DNA of 10,202 nucleotides from Caldisericota bacterium. GTDB lineage: Bacteria > Caldisericota > Caldisericia > B22-G15. The position numbers were made by a program, and so were the translations under genes. Numbering within the stretch: position 1 is the stretch's first letter; each line of letters starts with the position of its first letter. The notes below the pieces were generated by a model. It saw only the letters and a list, made by a program, of their open reading frames with translations, was not told the origin of the DNA and ran no database searches. Below, one piece after another: positions 1-6,356 of the stretch. The DNA lies in NCBI GenBank assembly GCA_003648245.1, contig QMOO01000032.1, forward strand, positions 1 to 10,202, written 5' to 3'.

Positions 1-2058
1 AGAGTTCTTGGGTACTCTGCCAAGGAAATGGACAGGATTGCAAAACTTATACCATTTGGAATGAATTTCAACGATGCCCTGGTTAACGAACCCCTGTTAA
101 AGAAGGAAATGGAAAGTGACGAAAACAAAAGAGAACTTTTTGAACTTTCTATGAAGCTTGAAGGACTTATAAGAAACTTTTCCACCCACGCAGCGGGAAT
201 TGTAATAGGTGATACGCCATTATCAGATCTTGTTCCACTTCAGTTTACAAAGGATAAGAGTGTTACAACCCAATATGATAAAGATGTTCTCGAGGAAATG
301 GGGCTACTTAAAATGGACTTTCTTGGTTTGAGAACACTTACTGTTATTGAGAATGCTTTAACTCTTATAAATAGAGAGAGGGAAGAAAATTTTGAAATAG
401 AAAAAATTCCCCTTGATGACGAGAAGACTTTTTCACTTTTAAGGGAGGGTAAAACCATTGGTGTTTTTCAGCTTGAATCTCCCGGGATGAGGAGAGTTCT
501 TACTGGAGTTAAACCTAACACTATGGAGGATATTATTGCAGTCCTCTCCCTTTACAGACCGGGAACTATTAAGTCAGGTCAGGTTGATGAATTTATAAAG
601 AGAAAACATGGAGTTATAAATTATACATCTATTCATCCTTTGCTTGACGAGATCTTGAAACCCACCTATGGAATTATAGTTTATCAGGAGCAGGTTATGC
701 AGGTTGCCCAAAAACTTGCAGGTTACACTCTTGCTGAAGCGGATCTTTTAAGAAAAGCCATGGGGAAGAAGAAGAAAGATATTATGGCTAAATTAAGAGA
801 TGATTTTATAAATAGATGCATAAACAATGGAATTGAAAAAGAAATAGCTGAAAGGGTCTTTAACACCATAGAAAAATTTGCCGAATATGGATTTAATAAG
901 TCTCACAGCACTGCTTACGCCACAATATCTTATCAAACTGCATACCTTAAAGCACATTATCCAAAAGAGTTCTTCACTGCACTTCTTACATCTGTTTCTG
1001 GAAACGAAGACAGAGAAGCAGATTATATAAAGGAAGCTGAAAGTATGGGAATAAAAATCCTTCCCCCGGATATAAATAAAAGCGACATATACTTTAAAAT
1101 TGAGGGAGATGCGATAAGGTTCGGGTTTTCAGCCATTAAGAATGTTGGAGAGAATGCTGCAAAGATAATTGTTGAGGAGAGAGAAAAAGGGGAGTACAGA
1201 TCCTTCTATGATTTTCTTACAAGATGTAAAAGTGGAAAGATCAATAAAAAGGTTATTGAATCCCTTATAAAGGCAGGTGCCTTCGACAGCTTAAATCCCG
1301 ATAGAGTACTTCTCTTAGAAGAGTTAAAAGGGAATGAGAAGAAAAAACCCATGCTTTTTTCTGAGCCTGTGAAGAAAAAGAAAGTTTCAAAAGGAAAGAT
1401 CCTTGATTGGGAAAAAGAAGCTTTTGGTTTCTATTTTTCGGGACATCCTCTTAAAAACTATATAGAGAAGATGAGGAAGAATGAAATAAGAATATCAAAC
1501 TTATCAGAAATAGAAAGTGGAAGCAACGTTAAATTGCTTGGTGCTATAACCAGTTTTAGACACTATAAAACAAAGAGGGGGGATGTAGTTTTGAAGTTTG
1601 TCTTGGAGGATGAAAGTGGTAAAATCTCCATAGTGGCATTTAACCCCGTTGCCTCTCAGGTGGAGAACTACCTGAGGAAAGAAGGTGTTATAAGAATTGA
1701 GGGAGAGTATAGAATTGAAAACGATAGAGTTTCAGTAAGGGTTTTAAAGGTTTTGGAGTTTCTTACAAAAAGGGAGCTGGAGGAGAAATTGAAGGATGTA
1801 GAAAAAAGAGGATTCCATCTATACCTTAAACTGAAAAGGAAAAATATTAATGATGAATTTCTTAGATCTCTTCATGAATTCTTTGAAAAACATAGAGGGA
1901 ACGATCCAGTAACAATATATCTTGTGTTAAATGGAAAGAGACTCGAGATGGAGCTTGAAAGAGAACATTTTATAAAAGTAACTCCTAATGTAATAACTGA
2001 ACTTAAAAAGCTCATAGGAGAGGAGAATTTCTGGTATAAAGAGGAGATTTTTGCTTAA
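1..2058 (+). CDS. dnaE: DNA polymerase III alpha subunit, 5'-truncated by the window edge
   Basis: Catalytic subunit of the replicative DNA polymerase, acting in the cytoplasm at the replication fork. The frame is open from base 1 (it begins RVLGYSAKEMDRIAKLIPF), so the ATG at 28 is an internal Met; 685 residues are visible of a family that usually has about 1100-1200. The fragment starts just after the expected PDFDIDF catalytic pair, so those two Asp and the N-terminal PHP domain lie off the left edge. The third catalytic Asp is present in MDFLGLRTLT (GAC at 316-318). Other family blocks are VFQLESPGMRR, YRPGTIKSGQVDEFI, YGIIVYQEQVMQVAQ, LRKAMGKKK and YGFNKSHSTAYA. A helix-hairpin-helix region and the KILPPDIN block follow. 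An OB-fold lies at about nt 1525-1745, and the fragment ends in the usual small C-terminal domain. There is no intein or frameshift. The usual clamp-binding site looks degenerate (KKPMLF, around nt 1342-1359). pfkA follows after 12 bases, so the two are probably cotranscribed. Assignment is secure. Confidence 0.97.
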   Translation, partial: RVLGYSAKEMDRIAKLIPFGMNFNDALVNEPLLKKEMESDENKRELFELSMKLEGLIRNFSTHAAGIVIGDTPLSDLVPLQFTKDKSVTTQYDKDVLEEMGLLKMDFLGLRTLTVIENALTLINREREENFEIEKIPLDDEKTFSLLREGKTIGVFQLESPGMRRVLTGVKPNTMEDIIAVLSLYRPGTIKSGQVDEFIKRKHGVINYTSIHPLLDEILKPTYGIIVYQEQVMQVAQKLAGYTLAEADLLRKAMGKKKKDIMAKLRDDFINRCINNGIEKEIAERVFNTIEKFAEYGFNKSHSTAYATISYQTAYLKAHYPKEFFTALLTSVSGNEDREADYIKEAESMGIKILPPDINKSDIYFKIEGDAIRFGFSAIKNVGENAAKIIVEEREKGEYRSFYDFLTRCKSGKINKKVIESLIKAGAFDSLNPDRVLLLEELKGNEKKKPMLFSEPVKKKKVSKGKILDWEKEAFGFYFSGHPLKNYIEKMRKNEIRISNLSEIESGSNVKLLGAITSFRHYKTKRGDVVLKFVLEDESGKISIVAFNPVASQVENYLRKEGVIRIEGEYRIENDRVSVRVLKVLEFLTKRELEEKLKDVEKRGFHLYLKLKRKNINDEFLRSLHEFFEKHRGNDPVTIYLVLNGKRLEMELEREHFIKVTPNVITELKKLIGEENFWYKEEIFA

Positions 2059-2070
2059 AGGAGGAGTGCT

Positions 2071-3090
2071 ATGAGAATAGGCATTTTGACAGGTGGTGGA
2101 GATTGTCCTGGCTTGAACTCCACCATAAGAGCAATTTTTATGAGAAGTCTTGACTTCGGTTACAGTGTTTTTGGTTTTTTAAATGGCTGGAAAGGAGTTA
2201 TAGATGATGATGGAATTCTTCTAACAAGGGAGGTGGTTGACGACATTATGCCTATTGGAGGTACAATTCTTTATTCCTCAAGAACCAATCCTTTTAAAGT
2301 GGAAAACGGAGTTGAGAAAATAAAAGAAACTTTAAAAAAGGAAAACATAGAAGCTCTTATTGCAATAGGTGGAGATGATACTCTTGGTGTTGCATCCCGT
2401 TTATATGAAGAGCATGATATAAAGACTGTTGGTGTTCCCAAAACAATGGATAATGATATTTCAGAAACAGATTATACTTTTGGATTTGATTCCTCTGCTA
2501 CAGTATCCATGGATGCCATCGAGAGACTTAGAGATACTGCGAAGGCAATGAAAAGGGTAATAGTTCTAGAGGTAATGGGAAGACACGCAGGTTGGGTTGC
2601 TCTATTCACAGGACTTGCTGGAGCAGCAGATTACACCCTTCTTCCAGAAGAAAAATATAATGAAGATGAATTAATTGAGAAGATAAAGAAAGCATTTGAG
2701 AGGAAGAATTATGCCGTTGTTTGCGTATCTGAAGGAGTTGAAATAGGGGAAGATGAGTCCCATGAGGTAGATGCTTTTGGACATAAATTGTTGCAGGAAA
2801 AGGGAGTTGGAAACTACATTGCTAAGGTTATAAAGGAGAAAACCGGAATTCAGACAAGATCTGTTCAGATTGGTCATATTCAGCGAGGTGGCTCTCCTAC
2901 TCTTTTTGATAGAATACTTACCATGAGACTTGGTGTTAAGGCTGTTGAGATGGTTAAGAGTGGAGAGTTTGGCAGGATGGCTACCATGAAAAATGGAGAA
3001 ATTACATCTGTTCCACTGAAGGAAGCTGTTGGTAAAACAAAGGTGGTAACAGAGGACTGGATAAAGCTAAAGAGGATTTTCGAAAAGTAA
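2071..3090 (+). CDS. pfkA: 6-phosphofructokinase, pyrophosphate-type active-site residues
   Basis: Phosphorylates fructose 6-phosphate to fructose 1,6-bisphosphate in glycolysis, in the cytoplasm. At 339 residues it has the length of bacterial PfkA-type enzymes. Visible motifs are the phosphate-donor loop GGGDCPGLN (8-16), GGDDTLGVA (100-108), PKTMDND (123-129, catalytic Asp127), MGRHAGW (169-175), SEG (220-222) and HIQRGGSP (269-276). Asp103 sits where E. coli PfkA has Gly104, and Lys124 where it has Gly124. In this family the Asp/Lys pair is the known signature of pyrophosphate as donor (reversible reaction), whereas ATP enzymes have Gly at the first position. I therefore infer a PPi-dependent enzyme, with ATP use not excluded. 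The start is supported by the Shine-Dalgarno AAGGAGG at 2058-2064, six bases before the ATG and overlapping the dnaE stop. The stop codon overlaps the start of the histidine kinase gene. Confidence 0.95.
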   Translation: MRIGILTGGGDCPGLNSTIRAIFMRSLDFGYSVFGFLNGWKGVIDDDGILLTREVVDDIMPIGGTILYSSRTNPFKVENGVEKIKETLKKENIEALIAIGGDDTLGVASRLYEEHDIKTVGVPKTMDNDISETDYTFGFDSSATVSMDAIERLRDTAKAMKRVIVLEVMGRHAGWVALFTGLAGAADYTLLPEEKYNEDELIEKIKKAFERKNYAVVCVSEGVEIGEDESHEVDAFGHKLLQEKGVGNYIAKVIKEKTGIQTRSVQIGHIQRGGSPTLFDRILTMRLGVKAVEMVKSGEFGRMATMKNGEITSVPLKEAVGKTKVVTEDWIKLKRIFEK

Positions 3091-4778
3091 TGAAATTTTT
3101 TACTTCTTTAAGGTTTCAAGTAGCTGTAACTTTTCTCGTGGTCGTAATAATAACCACGCTTTCTCTTGGTTCCCTTCTCATCAAAGAAACAGAGACTAAA
3201 TTCTGGAAAGCAGAGGAGGAGAAGCTTTCTACTATAGGAAGGCAACTTGTTTCCTCCTACAATCGAGTGAGTGAAAAACTGAAAGTGCAGGCAGATTTAC
3301 TTAATACAGATTTGAATGTAGTCAAAAAGACACAGCTTGAGACAGCACTCTTTGATTATACAAAGCCCATTCATGAAGAGAATGAAGAGATAGGTGTTGG
3401 TTTTTTTATATATGGAGATGATTTCAATAGACCTCTTGCTGTTCAAGAATCAAAGTCAAAAGATAGTGAAAAGATAAGAGTGGTTTTCCCTATATATGAG
3501 AATGGCGAGAAAGCAGGGTTTGTGTGGGTTGAGGAGCCAAAAGATCTTGTGCTTTCTGAGATAGAATCTTTAAAAGCCAAAGAGAGAAATATTATACTTG
3601 TGGTTCTACTTATTTCAGGAATTTTAGCAATCTATATATCTTTGATGTTTGTAAAAAAGGTTACCATCATAAAGACTGGCCTTGAAAATCTAAAATCTGA
3701 TCTATCCTATAAACTTCCTGTAATGAGTGGAGAGATAGGAGAAATAAGTAGGGCAATAAATGATTTGTCCACATCTCTTCTTGTATCAAGAAGTAACTCT
3801 GAAAAAATCCTTGAGACCATAGCTTCCGGCGTTCTTATTGTTTCCAGGGATGGAACAGTTAAGGAATTTAACAGAGCCTGTGAGGAACTTCTTGGAGTAA
3901 GGAAGAAAGATGTTATAGGAAAGGACTATACTCTTTTTCCCCATTTAAGAGAGATTGTGGAGTCTGTAAAGGGTGGTGGAAGATTCAGGGAAAAGAAGAT
4001 TAAAGTCGGGGGTAATGAGAAAATATTTCACATATTTTCCACTCCATTTAATGGAGATGATTTATTAATAAGTGTAGAGGATGTAACTGAGGAAGTAAAA
4101 TTGCTGGAGGAAAAGCGTAGAACCGAGGCTTTGAAAACTCTTGGGATGTTTACCACAGGTGTTGCCCATGAAATTAGAAACCCTTTAACATCCATAAAAG
4201 GTTTTGCTCAAATTCTTGAGAAGAAACTTGAAGGAAAGGGTGGAGATGAAGAAAGGTATATAAAAACAATACTCTCAGAGGTTAGAAGACTGGAGAATAT
4301 TCTAAGAGATCTCCTTATGTACGGAAGGCCCTCCCCTCCAAACAAAATTATGACAAACATCTCAAAAGCTATAAAAGATTCACTATCTCTGCTTAATGAG
4401 AAGTTAAAGGAGAAAAACATAAAAGTTGAGATAGATTTTGAGTATGATCCCAGATTCTCCTTTGATCCGAAACAGATGGAACAGGTATTTATAAACCTTA
4501 TCCTTAATGCTATAGATGCCTCAGAATTTAACAGTAAAATAATCATAAGAACAAAGAGGGCACAGAATGGTATACTTATAGAGATAAAAGATTTTGGTTT
4601 TGGTATAAAGGAGGAGGATAGGGAGAAGATATTTATGCCATTTTTTACCACGAAGGAAAAGGGAACAGGACTGGGTCTTCCAATATCTCAAAAGATAGTG
4701 GAGATGCATGATGGTAAAATATGGTTTAACTCAAACAAGGATGGGACAACGTTTTTTGTCTACATTCCTATTAAATAG
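3090..4778 (+). CDS. Membrane sensor histidine kinase with HAMP and PAS domains
   Basis: Sensor half of a two-component system, which autophosphorylates on His and passes phosphate to a response regulator, here very likely the next gene. Order along 562 residues: transmembrane segment 1 (about 9-31); an extracytoplasmic sensor region (about 32-167) that I cannot assign to a family, though its size and beta-rich end would fit a small Cache-like fold; transmembrane segment 2 (about 168-188); a HAMP-like linker (189-235); a PAS domain (about 238-335, GVLIVSRDGTVKEFNRACEELLG); HisKA with phospho-acceptor His360 in VAHEIRNPLTS; and a HATPase domain with N-box Asn473, G1 box DFGFG (501-505), F-box MPFF and G2 box GTGLGL (525-530). 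All catalytic motifs are intact. The architecture resembles the kinases paired with NtrC-type regulators (AtoS/ZraS-like). The start overlaps the pfkA stop (TAATG) and there is no good Shine-Dalgarno, so translation is probably coupled to pfkA. The signal sensed is unknown. Confidence 0.93.
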   Translation: MKFFTSLRFQVAVTFLVVVIITTLSLGSLLIKETETKFWKAEEEKLSTIGRQLVSSYNRVSEKLKVQADLLNTDLNVVKKTQLETALFDYTKPIHEENEEIGVGFFIYGDDFNRPLAVQESKSKDSEKIRVVFPIYENGEKAGFVWVEEPKDLVLSEIESLKAKERNIILVVLLISGILAIYISLMFVKKVTIIKTGLENLKSDLSYKLPVMSGEIGEISRAINDLSTSLLVSRSNSEKILETIASGVLIVSRDGTVKEFNRACEELLGVRKKDVIGKDYTLFPHLREIVESVKGGGRFREKKIKVGGNEKIFHIFSTPFNGDDLLISVEDVTEEVKLLEEKRRTEALKTLGMFTTGVAHEIRNPLTSIKGFAQILEKKLEGKGGDEERYIKTILSEVRRLENILRDLLMYGRPSPPNKIMTNISKAIKDSLSLLNEKLKEKNIKVEIDFEYDPRFSFDPKQMEQVFINLILNAIDASEFNSKIIIRTKRAQNGILIEIKDFGFGIKEEDREKIFMPFFTTKEKGTGLGLPISQKIVEMHDGKIWFNSNKDGTTFFVYIPIK

Positions 4779-4787
4779 TGGTATAAT
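4779..4787 (+). promoter_or_regulatory. Extended -10 promoter element, possibly giving a leaderless transcript
   Basis: The sequence TGGTATAAT begins directly after the kinase stop codon and fits TGnTATAAT, an extended sigma70 -10 element. A possible -35 (TTGTCT at 4756-4761, four of six matches) has a spacer of 20 bases, which is too long, but extended -10 promoters can work without a -35. Transcription starting about seven bases downstream would begin at or next to the ATG at 4794, leaving no 5' leader. TATAAT occurs several times by chance in this AT-rich window; its position in the short gap is what makes this one plausible. Confidence 0.4.
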
Positions 4788-4793
4788 TTGGAT

Positions 4794-6194
4794 ATGAATA
4801 AAAAAGTTAATAAATTCAGCGTTCTTGTAGTTGATGATGAAGAGAACATCTTAAACTTTCTCAATGAAGCATTGAAGGACGATTACTTTGTATTTAAAGC
4901 AAAGAACGGCAAGGAAGCCTTAAAGAAAGTTCAGGAAATTTATCCAGATGTTGTTCTTATGGATATAAAAATGCCGGTGATGGATGGCATGGAGGCTTTC
5001 TTAAAGATAAAGGAAATCGATAAAGATCTTCCGGTTATTATGATGACCGCCTATGGCTCATCCAATACAGCAATTCAGGCTATGAAGGAAGGTGCATACG
5101 ACTATGTCACAAAGCCTTTAGATCTTGAGGAGATAAAGGTTACTCTTGAAAAGGCAATTCAGCTTAAGAAACTTTCAGAGAAGGCAAAAACAACGCAGTT
5201 CGGTGAGGATGAGTTTATCACACAAGGGCTTATAGGGAAGAGCCAGAAAATGCAGGATATTTACAAGCAGATAGGAAGAGCAGCATCCAGTGATGTTACT
5301 GTTCTTATTCTTGGTGAAAGCGGCACAGGAAAAGAGTTAGTTGCAAGAAGTATATATATGAATTCAGGGAGGAGAAACAAACCTTTTGTTACTGTGAATT
5401 GTGCCGCTATACCAGAGGGGCTTCTTGAATCCGAGCTTTTTGGGCATGAGAAGGGGGCATTTACTGATGCCAAGGAGCGGAGGATTGGTAAATTTGAACA
5501 GGCAAAAGATGGAACTATCTTTCTGGATGAAATTGGAGACATGTCACTCTCTCTTCAAGCAAAAATACTCCGGGTTCTTCAGGAGAAAACTTTTGAGAGG
5601 GTTGGGGGAAAGGAGACAATTTTTACAAATGCAAGAGTAATTGCTGCCACAAATCAAAATCTTCTAAAACTTGTGGAAGAGAAAAAATTTAGAGAGGATC
5701 TATACTACAGGCTAAACGTTTTTACAATTCACCTTCCACCCCTTAGAGAAAGGAAAGAGGATATACCAGATTTAGTGGAGTATTTTATTTATAAGTACTC
5801 ACACAAATATGGAAAGGTTGTTACCGGGGTATCACCTGAGGTTATGGAAATTTTTATGGATTACAACTGGCCTGGTAACATAAGAGAGCTGGAAAACAGC
5901 ATTGCTCATGCTATTGTTGTGACTCAGGGATCAGTTATACTCCCAGAGCATCTCCCCAAGGGCATAAAGAGGAACAAATCTGAAATGGTGGAATCAAATG
6001 ATGTAGAAGAGAAAGGGGATGTTGTTCCTTTGACGGAAGCTATTGCTCGTTTGGAAAAGGAGATGATAGTTAAGGCTTTAAAGAAAACGGGAGGAAACAA
6101 GACCAAAGCGGCTAAGCTTCTTGGTATCTCAAGAAAATCTTTGTTTAATAAGATAAGAGATTATAATATTAACTTGGAGGAGAAGGAAGTCTAA
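4794..6194 (+). CDS. NtrC-family sigma54-dependent response regulator
   Basis: DNA-binding transcription activator that, when phosphorylated, forms an AAA+ ring and remodels sigma54-RNA polymerase at distant promoters. Over 466 residues: receiver domain (about 8-122) with acidic pocket Asp14/Asp15, phospho-acceptor Asp57 in VLMDIKMP, Thr85 and Lys107; central AAA+ domain (about 145-385) with Walker A GESGTGKE (174-181), the sigma54-contacting loop as GAFTDA (221-226) instead of the usual GAFTGA, Walker B GTIFLDE (240-246), arginine-finger region FREDLYYRL (299-307) and sensor II GNIRELEN; then a Fis-type helix-turn-helix (about 425-460, GGNKTKAAKLLGISRKSL). It is complete and intact. It follows the histidine kinase by 15 bases and is its probable partner. 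I chose ATG 4794. An in-frame TTG at 4788 would add two residues but abuts the TATAAT element. Neither start has a clear Shine-Dalgarno. Target promoters are unknown, and I saw no -24/-12 site in the window. Confidence 0.95.
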   Translation: MNKKVNKFSVLVVDDEENILNFLNEALKDDYFVFKAKNGKEALKKVQEIYPDVVLMDIKMPVMDGMEAFLKIKEIDKDLPVIMMTAYGSSNTAIQAMKEGAYDYVTKPLDLEEIKVTLEKAIQLKKLSEKAKTTQFGEDEFITQGLIGKSQKMQDIYKQIGRAASSDVTVLILGESGTGKELVARSIYMNSGRRNKPFVTVNCAAIPEGLLESELFGHEKGAFTDAKERRIGKFEQAKDGTIFLDEIGDMSLSLQAKILRVLQEKTFERVGGKETIFTNARVIAATNQNLLKLVEEKKFREDLYYRLNVFTIHLPPLRERKEDIPDLVEYFIYKYSHKYGKVVTGVSPEVMEIFMDYNWPGNIRELENSIAHAIVVTQGSVILPEHLPKGIKRNKSEMVESNDVEEKGDVVPLTEAIARLEKEMIVKALKKTGGNKTKAAKLLGISRKSLFNKIRDYNINLEEKEV

Positions 6195-6202
6195 TATATA
6201 AT
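6174..6202 (+). promoter_or_regulatory. Candidate sigma70-type promoter for the large surface-protein gene
   Basis: A perfect -10 hexamer TATAAT (6197-6202) lies 17 bases downstream of a weak -35, TTGGAG (6174-6179, three of six consensus bases). It overlaps the end and stop codon of the response regulator gene. Transcription would start near 6209, leaving a short leader (about 37 bases to the upstream ATG) that contains a good ribosome binding site. Spacing is ideal and position sensible, but the -35 is poor and the region is very AT-rich, so this is a candidate only. A second TATAAT inside the regulator gene (6162-6167) is poorly spaced from any -35. Confidence 0.45.
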
Positions 6203-6231
6203 AAAATAAATAAAATTTTAAAAGAGGTGGT

Positions 6232-6270
6232 AAAGGAGAAGAATAATGAGAAGAGAAAAAAAGAAAGGAG
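6232..6270 (+). promoter_or_regulatory. Two ribosome binding sites serving two in-frame starts
   Basis: AAAGGAG occurs at 6232-6238, seven bases before ATG 6246, and again at 6264-6270, eight bases before ATG 6279. The two starts are in the same frame. The second gives a textbook signal peptide at residue 1; the first adds eleven mostly charged residues (MRREKKKGVEG) before it. Both sites could be used. I annotate the downstream start because the resulting N-terminus is the more typical one, with only two positive residues before the hydrophobic core. Confidence 0.6.
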
Positions 6271-6278
6271 TGGAAGGT

Positions 6279-6356
6279 ATGAGGAAATTTTTAAGTATTT
6301 TAATGGCGTTAATGCTGGTGTTTACATTCCTTCCAAGAATCCCCATAAGTTTTGGA
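6279..6356 (+). other. Signal peptide of the giant repeat protein
   Basis: The first 26 residues show Arg2-Lys3, a hydrophobic core from about residue 4 to 18 (FLSILMALMLVFTFL), a Pro-containing segment and small residues at Ser24 and Gly26, fitting the -3/-1 rule for signal peptidase I cleavage before Ala27. No lipobox Cys is present, so it is not a lipoprotein signal. The exact cleavage site is uncertain; the Ala-Thr-Ser-Thr-Ala stretch that follows offers alternatives. Confidence 0.8.

Noticed and set aside
2032..2040. TGGTATAAA near the end of dnaE as an internal promoter for pfkA
   Set aside because: No -35 at the right distance. GGTATAAAG also occurs inside the kinase coding sequence, so it is common codon usage in this AT-rich DNA.
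4208..4651. Open frame of 147 codons on the minus strand
   Set aside because: It lies wholly opposite the kinase HisKA and HATPase domains, whose motifs are intact. Its product is a Ser/Phe/Ile-rich shadow with no recognisable domain.
5401..5640. Second + strand frame inside the response regulator gene
   Set aside because: It is an out-of-frame shadow of the AAA+ domain; Walker A, GAFTDA and Walker B all read in the main frame.
6195..6278. Rho-independent terminator between the regulator and the surface-protein gene
   Set aside because: The gap is AT-rich with an AAAATTTTAAAA-like palindrome but no GC-containing stem followed by a T run.
6100..6278. Sigma54 (-24/-12) promoter in front of the surface-protein gene
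   Set aside because: No GG-N10-GC arrangement with TGGCAC/TTGCA likeness was found by eye; regulation by the neighbouring NtrC-type protein is therefore not supported by a visible site.
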